Shown here piece by piece: positions 35,866 to 45,388 of a DNA stretch of 64,000 nucleotides. The translations under genes and the position numbers were made by a program. This DNA comes from an uncultured Cohaesibacter sp. (lineage in GTDB: Bacteria > Pseudomonadota > Alphaproteobacteria > Rhizobiales > Cohaesibacteraceae), in assembly GCF_963676275.1 (NCBI RefSeq), contig NZ_OY781091.1, positions 594,775 to 658,774 of the forward strand. Direction: 5' to 3'. Below the pieces are notes generated by a model. That model ran no database searches, was not told where the DNA came from, and worked only from the letters and a program-made list of their open reading frames with translations. Within the stretch, counting starts at the first letter, position 1, and every line of letters begins with the position of its first letter.

Positions 35866-36795
35866 ATGTTTCGACCAAAAGGCGTAATTGCGGCAATGTT
35901 GACGCCGTTCGGTGCAGATCGGCGGGTCAATGAAAAAGAGACGCGAAGGCTTGTTGAATTCGGTATCAAGGCCGGCCTAGACGGAATTTTTCCGGTAAGC
36001 TCGGTGGGTGAAGCCCTTCACATGAATTTTGAAGAAAAATGCCGTTGCATGGAAATTGTTGCGGATCAGGCCGCTGGTCGTATTCCCATTCTGCCGGGCG
36101 TGGCTGCTCCCAATCCATATGAAGCTGCGGATCTGGCCAAATTTGCCAGCAGCATTGGATGTCCGGCCGTCGTGGCTTCGCCACCCTACTATTTCAAGCC
36201 CGATGACTCGATGGTGCAGCGCTTTTTTGAAACCATCGCGGAAAAAAGTGGTGTTCCCGTTATCCTGTATAATATTCCGCTTTTCTCGCAGCCGATTGCC
36301 TATGAGACAATCCGCAAGCTTTGCCGCAACAAACTGGTTGCAGGCATCAAGGATTCAAGTGGCAGCATGGTAGATTTTCTGCATTTCCTCGACATCATCC
36401 GCGAGGAAGACAGCGATATTTCCGTACTGACCGGACGAGAGGAAAGCCTTGTACCATCCTTGCTGATGGGGGGCGCCGGTTGTGTCACTGCGTCTGCTTG
36501 CATTTTTCCTGAAGTAATGGTCTCTGCCTATAAGGCATGGCAAAACAAGGAGATAGAAAAAGCGGTCGCCTTGCAAAAGGCAATTTTGCCGCTGGTTCGC
36601 AAAGCCATGTTCGGAGCGCCTTTTCCCGTTGCCTTCAAGGCTGCGCTGGAAATCCGGGGCTTTGAGATGGGTGAGCCATTGTTGCCCTTGTCCGACAAGG
36701 GAGCCAGAGACCTTGCAGGCCTGACAACGGAGCTTTCGCCCATGATGGAAACGGCCCTTTCTCCCTGGGATGGAGCCGTCGTTAACGCGCGTTGA
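35866..36795 (+). CDS. DapA/NanA-family aldolase (2-keto-3-deoxy sugar-acid aldolase candidate)
   Basis: A 309-residue class I TIM-barrel lyase. MLTPF, the substrate-carboxylate loop VSSVGEA (in place of GTTGE), VILYNIPLF with the catalytic tyrosine, and the Schiff-base lysine in AGIKDSSG are all present. The family includes dihydrodipicolinate synthase, N-acetylneuraminate lyase and 2-keto-3-deoxy acid aldolases. With a rhamnose symporter, mutarotase, lactonase and FucO in the same cluster, cleavage of a 2-keto-3-deoxy-6-deoxyhexonate to pyruvate and lactaldehyde is the likely role; this is inference. ATG 35866 has GGAAGA six bases upstream; earlier in-frame starts at 35806 and 35854 lack a ribosome site. 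Confidence 0.85.
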   Translation: MFRPKGVIAAMLTPFGADRRVNEKETRRLVEFGIKAGLDGIFPVSSVGEALHMNFEEKCRCMEIVADQAAGRIPILPGVAAPNPYEAADLAKFASSIGCPAVVASPPYYFKPDDSMVQRFFETIAEKSGVPVILYNIPLFSQPIAYETIRKLCRNKLVAGIKDSSGSMVDFLHFLDIIREEDSDISVLTGREESLVPSLLMGGAGCVTASACIFPEVMVSAYKAWQNKEIEKAVALQKAILPLVRKAMFGAPFPVAFKAALEIRGFEMGEPLLPLSDKGARDLAGLTTELSPMMETALSPWDGAVVNAR

Positions 36796-36815
36796 TTTCA
36801 GGAGCAAGAGTTCGG

Positions 36816-37616
36816 ATGGCGGAAAAGAAATATCAGGTACCGGCACTCATGAGAGCGAAGAAAATCCTCGATCTTCTCAGCAAGGATGAAGCAGACTTGC
36901 AGGAGTTGGTCAATAAAACGGGATTTCCCAAGAGCTCTACCTACAATCTTCTACAGACAATGGAAGATATCGGCTTTGTCCGGCGCCTGAATAATGGCAG
37001 CAAATTCGCGCTGGGTTTCCGCCTCTATGAGCTGGGCAATCTGGCCGTTGCCAAGGTTTCCATCCGCGATCAGGCCATTGTTCATCTTCGGGCACTCTCG
37101 GAGAGCGAAAAGATTACCTGCCACATGGGCACGCTCGACGGGCTGGAAGCGGTCTATCTGCACAAGGTGGACCCGCAAGACAGCATTCTGATCAATTCGT
37201 GGGAAGGGCGTCGCCTGTCCCTGAACCGGTCTGCCATGGGCAAGGTGCTTCTTGCATGGCTGACCGAGGAACAACGGACCACAATCATCGATGCGCTCTC
37301 CTTTGAAGAAGAGCGCACGCCCTACACGATCACTGACAAGGGAAGCTTTCTGGAGGAGGTGCGCAAGGTGCGCAAGCGTTTCTGGGCAATGGATGATCAG
37401 GAAGATGTTCTGGGCATTCGCTGTCTTGCCGCGCCCATATTTTCGCCCAACGGTGCGGTGAAATATTCACTGAGTGTTTCATCCATGGTGCAGAATATGC
37501 CGCAAGAGCGGATTGGTCCCCTTTGTCAGCGTCTCTTGAAAACGGCTGGAGAAATCTCCAGCGCCCTTGGAACACCGCGCAAGATCTGGTCGCAAATGTT
37601 GGAGGAACATGAATGA
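36816..37616 (+). CDS. IclR-family transcriptional regulator
   Basis: A 266-residue regulator with the N-terminal winged helix (AKKILDLLSKDEADLQELVN; FPKSSTYNLLQTMEDIGFVR) and the C-terminal IclR effector domain (MGTLDGLEAVYLHKVDPQD; LNRSAMGKVLLAWL; GIRCLAAPIFSPNGAV). ATG 36816 is used, after CAGGAGCAAGAG. It sits second in the cluster and would sense a sugar acid; the dyad at 35775 is its likely operator. Confidence 0.93.
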   Translation: MAEKKYQVPALMRAKKILDLLSKDEADLQELVNKTGFPKSSTYNLLQTMEDIGFVRRLNNGSKFALGFRLYELGNLAVAKVSIRDQAIVHLRALSESEKITCHMGTLDGLEAVYLHKVDPQDSILINSWEGRRLSLNRSAMGKVLLAWLTEEQRTTIIDALSFEEERTPYTITDKGSFLEEVRKVRKRFWAMDDQEDVLGIRCLAAPIFSPNGAVKYSLSVSSMVQNMPQERIGPLCQRLLKTAGEISSALGTPRKIWSQMLEEHE

Positions 37617-37649
37617 AACCAGCACCTCAGCCAGGCTAGAGGCCTGATG

Positions 37650-37675
37650 ACGGCTCTCCTGTTCTGGAGAGCCGT
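37650..37675. terminator. Hairpin between IclR and rhaT genes
   Basis: ACGGCTCTCC (37650-37659), loop TGTTCT, GGAGAGCCGT (37666-37675): a perfect 10-bp stem. No T run follows, so it is a doubtful terminator; it may separate the aldolase-iclR unit from the rhaT-fucO unit. Confidence 0.55.
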
Positions 37676-37837
37676 ATTCTAAGCGCTTTCAAAGCTCTCC
37701 ATTCGCGTCATTCGGTTTGATCACCTCGCCGTCGCAAGCTTGTCTCTGCGATGAACGGGAGAGCTTTGCCCAAATTGCAGAAAGTTCGAATTTTGAAAGC
37801 ATTCGTCTTCACTGAGCACAAACTCCGGGAGGTATAA

Positions 37838-38848
37838 ATGGCCAGTGGATTTCTAGTCCTACTCATAGCAAGTTTGTTCCAGGGCAGCTTCGGCCTTGGA
37901 ATGAAGAATTACAAACCATTTTCATGGGAAGCCTTCTGGGTGGTTTTCTCGATCATCGGGATATTGATCTTCCCAATTCTCTGGACCTCGATCGAGGTTC
38001 CGGGTTTCTCGAAATATATCTGGGCGACCCCGATGGGGACGCTGATCCTCGCCGCCGGTTGCGGTTTTCTCTGGGGCGTTAGCGCCATCTGGTATGGCAA
38101 GGCCATCGACAATATCGGCCTCTCCCTGACCGTTGGCATCAACACCGGTGTGGGCACCTCGCTTGGTTCTCTTATCCCCTTGTTTATTCTCGACAAGGTT
38201 CCACCCGCAGGGCCTTTTGCCGTGCTGCTCGCCGGTATGGCAATCATGCTGGTCGGCGTGGGCGTTATCACCAAGGCCGGTCTGATGAAAGATGCCCAGA
38301 GCAAGACCGATGATGAAGTCTCCGTCAATGACAAATTCATGGTCGGCCTGACCATGGCGCTGCTTTCCGGCTTCGGCACGGCGGCGATGAATATCGGCTA
38401 CACCTTCGCCCATCAGGCATCCGTTCTGGCGGTCGCGGACGGCGTCGACCCGGTCAAGGCCAGCCTGATTGCCTATGTCATCGTCTTTGCCGGTGGTGCC
38501 TTCATCGCCAATCTCGGTTACGCCCTCTATGTGATGAAACAAAATGCAACCTGGGGCGATTACCTGAAGAAAGGTGCATCTTTTGCGTATTTCAAGGCCA
38601 TTCTGACCAGTGCATTATGGTTTGGTGCCCTTGGTCTCTACGCCAAGTCCACGGCACTTCTCGGCGACCTTGGTCCGGTCGTCGGCTGGATCGGCTTCAT
38701 GTCTCTTGCACTCATCATCGCCAACCTCTGGGGGATCAAGACAGGGGAGTGGAAAGGCTTCAAGCGCCCACTCAGCATGATGAATCTCGGCAATATTATC
38801 CTGATCATATCGGTGATTGCCGTTGGCTATGCAAACAGCCTGAGCTGA
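37838..38848 (+). CDS. rhaT: RhaT-family L-rhamnose/proton symporter
   Basis: A 336-residue inner-membrane carrier with about ten hydrophobic segments, matching the E. coli RhaT family (LIASLFQGSFGLGMKNYKPF; FLWGVSAIWYGKAIDNIGLS; GINTGVGTSLGSLIPLFIL; ANLWGIKTGEWKGFKRP). It imports L-rhamnose or a related 6-deoxyhexose with a proton. ATG 37838 follows CGGGAGGTATAA. It starts the catabolic half of this cluster. It is a second entry route besides the ABC importer at 57858-62475. Confidence 0.93.
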   Translation: MASGFLVLLIASLFQGSFGLGMKNYKPFSWEAFWVVFSIIGILIFPILWTSIEVPGFSKYIWATPMGTLILAAGCGFLWGVSAIWYGKAIDNIGLSLTVGINTGVGTSLGSLIPLFILDKVPPAGPFAVLLAGMAIMLVGVGVITKAGLMKDAQSKTDDEVSVNDKFMVGLTMALLSGFGTAAMNIGYTFAHQASVLAVADGVDPVKASLIAYVIVFAGGAFIANLGYALYVMKQNATWGDYLKKGASFAYFKAILTSALWFGALGLYAKSTALLGDLGPVVGWIGFMSLALIIANLWGIKTGEWKGFKRPLSMMNLGNIILIISVIAVGYANSLS

Positions 38849-38872
38849 TCTTTGAATTTGGAGGAATAAAAC

Positions 38873-39961
38873 ATGACCAATACAGAACTCTCCAGCATCG
38901 TGAATACCGATCCTGAAAAACCTGCAAATCCCCGCCCGATCGTCAGCATTGGTACCGGTGGCATCGTCACGGACGCCCATTTGCCCGCCTACAGGATGGC
39001 CGGTTACACGGTTGCCGGTTGCTTCGATCTCAATGGCGAGAAGGCGGCCCAGGTCGCAAAGGACTGGGGAATAGAGCGCAGTTTCGACAAGCTTGATGAG
39101 CTGATCGCCTTTGGCGAAGAGCAGGGCGCCATTTTCGATGTGGCGGTACCGGCCTCGGAAATTGCCGGGATCATCAAACAGCTGCCAGAAAAATCCGGCG
39201 TACTTATTCAGAAGCCGATGGGGGAAAGCATCGGGGAGGCCCAGACCATTCTGAAGACCTGCCGCGACAAGAAACTGACGGCGGGTATCAATTTCCAGCT
39301 GCGTCGCGCTCCCTTCATGGTCGCCGCCAAACAGATGATCGATGCCGGTCTGCTTGGGGATATTCATGATGTCGAAATGCGCGTTGTCTGCCAGACACCA
39401 TGGAATCTCTGGAGCTTCCTGTTCGAGAAGGAGCGCATGGAGGTCAACTATCACTCCATCCATTATATCGATGCCGTTCGCTTCTTCCTTGGGGATCCTG
39501 AGGCGGTCTATGCCAAGACCATGAAGCATCCGAAAATGATGGAACTGGCTCAGACGCGGTCTGCCATCATCATGGATTATGGTGATGTGGTCCGCGCCAA
39601 CATCTCCACCAACCATGGCCATGATTACGCACCCGATGAACAGGAATGCTTCTTCAAGATCGAGGGAACGAAGGGGGCCATCAAAATCCAGATCGGCGTC
39701 ATCCTCAACTATCCCAAGGGGTCGGTAGACAAGTTCAGATATGTGCTGGACGACGGCAAGGGCTGGCAGGAGCTGGATATCAGCGGCAGTTGGTTCCCTG
39801 AAGCCTTCATGGGGCCAATGGGCGGACTTCAGAAGAAAATGGAAGATCCGGACTATGCCTTCGCCAACAGCATAGAAGATGCCTACAAGACCATGTGTGT
39901 GGTGGAAGCATGCTACGGCTCGTCCGCCAATGGTGCCACCAAGGTGGAATACGGCTTCTAG
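38873..39961 (+). CDS. Gfo/Idh/MocA-family sugar dehydrogenase
   Basis: A 362-residue NAD(P)-dependent oxidoreductase with an N-terminal Rossmann fold (VSIGTGGIVTDAHLPAYRMA), the IQKPMGES segment (the EKP catalytic-lysine motif, here QKP), INFQLRRAP and NYHSIHYIDAVRFFLGD with the catalytic histidine region. Members oxidise sugars at C1 to lactones or act at inositol or N-acetylhexosamine positions. With the lactonase next door, oxidation of a 6-deoxyaldose to its lactone is plausible. Replacement of the EKP glutamate by glutamine is a little unusual. Confidence 0.88.
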   Translation: MTNTELSSIVNTDPEKPANPRPIVSIGTGGIVTDAHLPAYRMAGYTVAGCFDLNGEKAAQVAKDWGIERSFDKLDELIAFGEEQGAIFDVAVPASEIAGIIKQLPEKSGVLIQKPMGESIGEAQTILKTCRDKKLTAGINFQLRRAPFMVAAKQMIDAGLLGDIHDVEMRVVCQTPWNLWSFLFEKERMEVNYHSIHYIDAVRFFLGDPEAVYAKTMKHPKMMELAQTRSAIIMDYGDVVRANISTNHGHDYAPDEQECFFKIEGTKGAIKIQIGVILNYPKGSVDKFRYVLDDGKGWQELDISGSWFPEAFMGPMGGLQKKMEDPDYAFANSIEDAYKTMCVVEACYGSSANGATKVEYGF

Positions 39962-40022
39962 TCAGCTCTTGAGCAGGACCGGAGCCAATCCTCCGGCCCT
40001 GCCTTTGCGAAAGGAAAGGGTC

Positions 40023-40913
40023 ATGCAGCATATCGTCGATACTCACCTTCACATATGGGACTTGGAGAAATTCTCACTGCCTTGGCTGGATGGGGTTCCC
40101 GCGCTGGCGCATACCGTGACCGAGGCCGATTATCTCGCTGAATGCGGCGAGGGACCGGGCTGGAAACTGGATGCCGCCATCTATGTTGAAGTGGATGTCG
40201 CTGCCGATCAGAAGCTAGCAGAGGTCGCTTATGTCTCGGCCAGATGCGCCCTCAGGGAAAGCCCAATTCTGGCGGCCATCGCATCGCTGGATCTGGGAGA
40301 TCGGGAAAGTGCAGCCATGCTGGCGGAAATGGCGGCCAATCCGGCCATTCGGGGCATCCGCCATGTTCTGCATGTGCCGGAGAGCCCGAAAGGAGCCTGT
40401 CTGGCGCCTGCCTTTGTGGCCAATGTACAGCGTATGGGGGAGTTGGGGCTTCTTTTCGAGGCCTGCCTGCGCTGTGAGGAACTGGAAGATCTGGTTGAGT
40501 TGGCAAAACTCTGTCCCGACACCACGATCATTCTCGACCATATGGGCATCGTCGATGCGCCGGTGATCGCCAAAGCCGATCCGGATCAGAAGGAAAGGCT
40601 CTATCGGGACCGGTGGCTGGCCAACATCGCCGCATTGGGGCATTTGCCCAATGTCGCTTGCAAGATCTCCGGCATTGATGCGCCCAGTGAGGGGGCGATG
40701 GCAAGCCTTCGTCCTGCTTTGGAGGCATGCTTCTCCGCTTTCGGCGAAGACAGGATTCTTTTCGCAACCAACTATCCGGTTTCTCAGCTTGGCCTCGGTG
40801 CAAGGGAGTGGATCGCGATCCTTCTCGGCATCGTGACCGGAAAAAGCGAGACATTCCGCAACAAGCTCTTTTGCGAGAATGCGCTCAAATATTACCGAAT
40901 TTCAAACCATTGA
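40023..40913 (+). CDS. Amidohydrolase-family lactonase (rhamnono/fucono-lactonase type)
   Basis: A 296-residue COG3618-type metal-dependent hydrolase: VDTHLHIWD at the N-terminus with two metal-site histidines, IRGIRHVLHVPES, IILDHMGIVD, ACKISGID and FATNYPVSQLGL. Relatives open L-rhamnono- or L-fucono-lactones. It probably hydrolyses the lactone made by the dehydrogenase at 38873. ATG 40023 is used, after AAAGGAAAGGGTC. Confidence 0.88.
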   Translation: MQHIVDTHLHIWDLEKFSLPWLDGVPALAHTVTEADYLAECGEGPGWKLDAAIYVEVDVAADQKLAEVAYVSARCALRESPILAAIASLDLGDRESAAMLAEMAANPAIRGIRHVLHVPESPKGACLAPAFVANVQRMGELGLLFEACLRCEELEDLVELAKLCPDTTIILDHMGIVDAPVIAKADPDQKERLYRDRWLANIAALGHLPNVACKISGIDAPSEGAMASLRPALEACFSAFGEDRILFATNYPVSQLGLGAREWIAILLGIVTGKSETFRNKLFCENALKYYRISNH

Positions 40914-40934
40914 TGTCCCGGGAGGACGAGAAGA

Positions 40935-41270
40935 ATGACAGATGTCAAACGCGTCAGTGGCGTAATCAGGACCAAACCTGAAAAGGCCGACCGTTACAAG
41001 GAACTTCATGCCAACGCATGGCCGGAAATCAACGCCATGATCAAGGCATGCAACATCCGCAATTATTCCATCTATTTCAAGGACGGCTATCTCTTCTCCT
41101 ATTTCGAATATGTGGGAGAAGATTTCGACGCCGACATGGCCAAGATGGCGGCTGATCCGAAAACCCAGGAATGGTGGGATGAGTGTATCCCATGCCTTGA
41201 ACCGCTCGAAACCAGAGCGCCGCACGAAGATGTTTGGGCGGAGATGGAAGAAGTTTACCACCTAGACTGA
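40935..41270 (+). CDS. rhaM: L-rhamnose mutarotase family protein, copy 1
   Basis: A 111-residue dimeric alpha-beta barrel enzyme of the RhaM/YiiL family, which interconverts alpha- and beta-L-rhamnose. Candidate catalytic residues are H25, Y44 and the W80-W81 pair, in the family order. It is more diverged from E. coli RhaM than the second copy at 57444. ATG 40935 follows CGGGAGGACGAGAAG. Its presence supports a 6-deoxyhexose as the cluster's substrate. Confidence 0.9.
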   Translation: MTDVKRVSGVIRTKPEKADRYKELHANAWPEINAMIKACNIRNYSIYFKDGYLFSYFEYVGEDFDADMAKMAADPKTQEWWDECIPCLEPLETRAPHEDVWAEMEEVYHLD

Positions 41271-41348
41271 CCAAGCAGGCGGTGGGCGGCCATGTCGGCC
41301 ACCGCCATTCCCTGACCTACCAATTCTCGCCCAATTCTGGAGAAAACA

Positions 41349-42509
41349 ATGTCCACAGGTCCGCTGGAAGGCGTTACCGTTCTCGATTTCAGCCAGTTTC
41401 TTGCCGGCCCGTCGGCAGCCATGCGGCTCGCCGATCTGGGAGCAAATGTCATCAAGATCGAAAGACCGGGAACTGGTGATTTAAGCCGCCAGCTCTATTT
41501 GGCTGCCGATATGAAATATGACGGTGACAGCCTGCTTTATCACACCATCAATCGCCACAAGAAGGGCTATGCCGCAAATCTCAAGGATCCCGCAGACCTT
41601 GAGCGGATCAAGAAGCTGATTGCCAGCGCCGATGTGATGATCGAAAATTTCCGCCCCGGCGTCATGACGCGGTTGGGACTTGATTATGAAACCGTCAAAC
41701 AGTTTAATCCCGGCATCGTCTATGGCACCATCACCGGCTATGGAACCGATGGCCCCTGGAAGACATTGCCCGGGCAGGATCTTCTGGCGCAGAGCCGCTC
41801 GGGGCTGACATGGCTCTCCGGCGACGAAAGTCAGGGGCCGGTGCCGATTGGCCTCTCCATCTCGGACCTGATTACCGGGGCTCATCTGGTGCAGGGCATT
41901 CTGGCCTGTCTGGTGCGCAAGGGCGTGTCCGGCAAGGGCGGCCATGTTGAAGTGAGCCTTGTGGAATCCTCTCTCGATCTGCAGTTTGAATTTCTCACGA
42001 ACTTCCTCAATGACGGCAACAAGCTGCCCAAGCGGGCCAATATTCGCAGCGCCAGCGCCTATCTTGGCGCTCCCTATGGCATCTACCCCACAGCGGACGG
42101 TTATCTGGCCCTCGCCATGGGAGACATTCCCCACCTTGGCACCTTGCTGGAATGCTCTGCGCTGATTGCCTTCCCCGATCCCGACGAATGGTTCTCCAAG
42201 CGCGACAGCATCAAGGCGATCCTCGTTGAGCATCTCAAGAAGAGAAAGACGCAGGACTGGCTCGATGTCCTCGAACCCGCCGACTATTGGTGCGCGCCTG
42301 TTCTGACCTGGGAGGATCTGCTTGAGCAGAAGGGCTTCGAGGCTCTGCAGATGACCCAATATGTCGGGCGCAATCAAGAGGAGGGATTCACCACCCTGCG
42401 CTGTCCGATCCGGGTGGATGGCGAGCGCTTCTATAGCCAGCAACCCGCACCACGCGTCGGCGAGCATAATGACGAAATTGAACAGAGCCTGAACGAGATT
42501 TCAGAATAA
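41349..42509 (+). CDS. CaiB/BaiF-family (class III) CoA-transferase
   Basis: A 386-residue family III CoA-transferase with [35 protein letters not shown], the [20 protein letters not shown] core and [11 protein letters not shown]. The nucleophilic aspartate is expected in the SGLTWLSGD region. These enzymes move CoA between organic acids such as carnitine, oxalate, itaconate and bile acids. Next to a MaoC hydratase it implies an acyl-CoA branch within a sugar cluster, which is unusual. The acid it activates is unknown. Confidence 0.9.
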   Translation: MSTGPLEGVTVLDFSQFLAGPSAAMRLADLGANVIKIERPGTGDLSRQLYLAADMKYDGDSLLYHTINRHKKGYAANLKDPADLERIKKLIASADVMIENFRPGVMTRLGLDYETVKQFNPGIVYGTITGYGTDGPWKTLPGQDLLAQSRSGLTWLSGDESQGPVPIGLSISDLITGAHLVQGILACLVRKGVSGKGGHVEVSLVESSLDLQFEFLTNFLNDGNKLPKRANIRSASAYLGAPYGIYPTADGYLALAMGDIPHLGTLLECSALIAFPDPDEWFSKRDSIKAILVEHLKKRKTQDWLDVLEPADYWCAPVLTWEDLLEQKGFEALQMTQYVGRNQEEGFTTLRCPIRVDGERFYSQQPAPRVGEHNDEIEQSLNEISE

Positions 42510-42525
42510 CCAGTTGGAGAATAAC

Positions 42526-42981
42526 GTGTTTTTCGAGAAATTTTTTGAAGAATTCGAAATAGGGGAAAGCCGCGAGAGTCAGGGCCGCACCATCACCGAA
42601 ACAGATATCGTGATCCATGCCGGCCAGACTGGCGATTTCTATCCCCATCACATGGATGCCGAATGGTGCAAGACCCAGCCTCAGGGGCAGCGTATTGCCC
42701 ATGGTACCCTGACCTTTGCCATAGCGGCTGGGTTGGGGGCAGGGGCCATCAATTCAAAGGCCATGACCTATGGCTACGAGAAGCTGCGCTTTCCCAAGCC
42801 GGTTTTCATTGGCGATACGGTGCGCGTGACTTTCACCATCACCGACAAGCAACCTCATCCGCGCAAGCCCGGTTTCGGTCTGGTGACCGAACATACCGTA
42901 ATGACCAACCAGCGCGGCGAAACCGTCATGGTTTGTGACCATGTCCATTTTGTTGAATGCAAGACCGGGCCGGACGCCTGA
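42526..42981 (+). CDS. MaoC-like hot-dog hydratase
   Basis: A 151-residue single hot-dog-domain protein of the MaoC/R-hydratase group. The active-site motif is [13 protein letters not shown] (aspartate and histidine), followed by [18 protein letters not shown] and the [17 protein letters not shown] strand. Such proteins add water to, or remove it from, an enoyl/hydroxyacyl-CoA. The start is GTG 42526, with a GGAG site six bases upstream; an in-frame TTG at 42514 overlaps that site. With the preceding CoA-transferase gene it forms a CoA-dependent dehydration pair. Confidence 0.88.
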   Translation: MFFEKFFEEFEIGESRESQGRTITETDIVIHAGQTGDFYPHHMDAEWCKTQPQGQRIAHGTLTFAIAAGLGAGAINSKAMTYGYEKLRFPKPVFIGDTVRVTFTITDKQPHPRKPGFGLVTEHTVMTNQRGETVMVCDHVHFVECKTGPDA

Positions 42982-43002
42982 AAGGCGACGCGGGAGAATA
43001 TT

Positions 43003-44151
43003 ATGATACATCTCAAAGGAATGACATGGGATCATCCGCGCGGATATGCGCCCCTTGAGAAGGCCGCCGAATGCTTCAGGGCGATCCATCCCGATGTCAC
43101 CATCAGCTGGGAGCGGCGCTCCCTGCAAGCCTTCGCCGACAGGCCGCTGGCCATGATGGCAAAGGAATATGATTTCATCGTTATAGATCATCCCCATGTT
43201 GGTGAGGCCGAGCGGGACAAGTCTCTCATTCCCCTTGATGGAACCGGCCATGATGAAGAACTGGCGGAATTTGCCGCAAGAAGCGTCGGCCCTTCTTATG
43301 CAAGCTATGTCTATCACGATCATGTCTGGGCCTTGCCTACGGACGCCGCCGCGCAGGTTGCCTGCTTCCGGCCCGACCTGATCGAACAGCCCCCGACCCG
43401 GTGGGAAGAGGTGATCGCGCTGGCAGAGAAGGGCAGGGTCACCATGCCCCTCAAACCGATTGATGCGGCGGCCAGCTTCTGCACCCTGTCGGCCAATCTT
43501 GGCCATCCGGTGGCTGCCAGAGAGGGCGAGCTGTTTGATCGCGCAACCGCGCGCGAAGTGCTTGCAGCCCTCTTGGCGGTGGCCCGAAATCTCGATCCGG
43601 TCTGCCTTTCCAATAACCCGATTGAGGTGCTCGAGCGCATGTCACAGCAGGATGATTTCTGCTACTGCCCGCTGCTTTATGGCTACAATTCCTACAGCCG
43701 CAAAGAGCGTTCCAAACCGATAGCTTTTAACGATATTCCCGCATTGGGGAATGATGGCCCCTGTGGTTCCATGATCGGGGGGGCGGGCATTGCGGTCACA
43801 TCCGGCTGTCAACATCGGGAAATCGCTCTGGAATTTGCGTTCTGGATCATGAGCCGCGAGGTGCAAAGTGGATTTTACTTCGATGCCATGGGGCAACCGG
43901 GACACCGCGATGCGTGGCTGGATGAACGCACCAACGCCCAAAGCCTCGACTTCTTCAAAAATACGCTCGAAACACTGGACAGAAGCTGGCTGCGACCGCG
44001 CTATGACGGCTTCCTCGGCTTCATCGATGCTGCCGGACGGCTTATCAACCGCTATCTGGGGGCGCCGCAGAATGTCGAAACCGTACTGGACGACATGGAA
44101 CAAGCCTACGAAATCAGCCAGAAGCAGCGGCTGGACCGCACATTTGAATGA
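43003..44151 (+). CDS. Solute-binding-protein-like protein without export signal
   Basis: A 382-residue protein whose layout resembles CUT1-type extracellular solute-binding proteins (DFIVIDHPHVGEAERD; VYHDHVWALPTDAAAQVACF; AFWIMSREVQSGFYFDAMGQ). It starts straight into the first lobe (MIHLKGMTWDHPRG) with no signal peptide. An in-frame TGA at 42979, the MaoC stop itself, rules out an upstream extension. It should therefore stay in the cytoplasm, as no permease or ATPase gene is nearby. It may be a metabolite-binding or sensor protein, or an enzyme on a borrowed fold. Its function is unknown. Confidence 0.85.
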   Translation: MIHLKGMTWDHPRGYAPLEKAAECFRAIHPDVTISWERRSLQAFADRPLAMMAKEYDFIVIDHPHVGEAERDKSLIPLDGTGHDEELAEFAARSVGPSYASYVYHDHVWALPTDAAAQVACFRPDLIEQPPTRWEEVIALAEKGRVTMPLKPIDAAASFCTLSANLGHPVAAREGELFDRATAREVLAALLAVARNLDPVCLSNNPIEVLERMSQQDDFCYCPLLYGYNSYSRKERSKPIAFNDIPALGNDGPCGSMIGGAGIAVTSGCQHREIALEFAFWIMSREVQSGFYFDAMGQPGHRDAWLDERTNAQSLDFFKNTLETLDRSWLRPRYDGFLGFIDAAGRLINRYLGAPQNVETVLDDMEQAYEISQKQRLDRTFE

Positions 44152-44218
44152 AGCAAGACCAACGCTCCCTGTCTGCCTGTTCGGGGGCAAGGGTCCAACT
44201 CTCTTATGGAGGAAGCAA

Positions 44219-45367
44219 ATGAACAGAATGATATTGAATGAAACATCCTATTTCGGGGCGGGCTGTCGTTCCGAGCTGGTTACGGAAGTGAAGAATCGTG
44301 GTTTTGACAAGGCCCTGATCGTTACCGATGCGGTGCTTGTCAAAAGCGGGGTGGTCGAAAAGGTGACCGCGCTGCTCGATAAGGCGGGCCTTGCCTATGA
44401 GATCTTCGACAAGGTGATGCCGAACCCGACCATCGCGGTGGTCAAGGAAGGCATCGAGACCTTCAAGAAAGCCGGTGCCGACTATCTGATCGCCATTGGG
44501 GGCGGTTCGCCTCAGGATACCTCAAAGGCCATCGGCATCGTCATCAACAATCCCGAATTTGATGACATTCGCAGCCTTGAGGGCGTCGCGCCGACCAAAA
44601 AGCCCTGCGTGCCGATCATCGCACTGGCCACCACGGCGGGAACGGCTGCCGAGGTGACCATCAACTATGTCATCACCGATACCGAGAAACGCCGCAAGTT
44701 CGTCTGCGTCGACCCGCATGACATTCCCATTGTCGCGATCATTGACAGTGAACTGATGGCTTCGATGCCAACCTCGCTCAAGGCTGCAACGGGCATGGAT
44801 GCCCTGACCCATGCCATCGAGGGCTATATCACGCTTGGCGCATGGGAGCTGACCGACGCGCTGCATCTGAAGGCCATCGAGATCATCGCCAGGTCGCTGC
44901 GCGATTCCTGCGCAGGCAAGCCCGAAGGTGTCGAAGGCATGGCGCTTGGCCAATATGTCGCTGGCATGGGCTTCTCCAATGTCGGGCTTGGACTGGTGCA
45001 TGGCATGGCCCATCCGCTGGGAGCTTTCTATGACACGCCGCACGGGGTGGCCAATGCCATTCTGCTGCCGAGCCTGATGGCCTATAATGCCGAATTTACC
45101 GGTGAGAAATATCGCGATATCGCGGTTGCGATGGGTGTCAAGGGCGTTGAGGCCATGGCGCTGGAAGAGGCCCGCAAGGCGGCGGTTGATGCTGTCCAGC
45201 AGCTCTCGATCGATGTCAAGATCCCGACCAAGCTGACGGAAGTGGGCGCAAGGGCCGAGGATATCGACGCGCTGGCAGAAGCTGCCATGGCCGATGTCTG
45301 CACTGGCGGCAACCCACGCCCGGCCAAGCTCGAAGACGTCAAGGACCTCTACCGCGCCCTGATGTAA
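44219..45367 (+). CDS. fucO: Lactaldehyde reductase FucO, copy 1
   Basis: A 382-residue iron-dependent alcohol dehydrogenase that reduces L-lactaldehyde to 1,2-propanediol, using NADH. The metal ligands D194, H198, H261 and H275 match the E. coli FucO positions shifted by two, and AIGGGSPQDTSKAIGI is the NAD-binding loop. The whole chain reads like E. coli FucO. It closes the deoxyhexose cluster. ATG 44219 follows ATGGAGGAAGCAA. It is nearly identical to the inverted copy at 56105-57253, differing at residues 2 and 225 only. Confidence 0.96.
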   Translation: MNRMILNETSYFGAGCRSELVTEVKNRGFDKALIVTDAVLVKSGVVEKVTALLDKAGLAYEIFDKVMPNPTIAVVKEGIETFKKAGADYLIAIGGGSPQDTSKAIGIVINNPEFDDIRSLEGVAPTKKPCVPIIALATTAGTAAEVTINYVITDTEKRRKFVCVDPHDIPIVAIIDSELMASMPTSLKAATGMDALTHAIEGYITLGAWELTDALHLKAIEIIARSLRDSCAGKPEGVEGMALGQYVAGMGFSNVGLGLVHGMAHPLGAFYDTPHGVANAILLPSLMAYNAEFTGEKYRDIAVAMGVKGVEAMALEEARKAAVDAVQQLSIDVKIPTKLTEVGARAEDIDALAEAAMADVCTGGNPRPAKLEDVKDLYRALM

Positions 45368-45388
45368 GCCGCCATCTTAAATCGGAAG

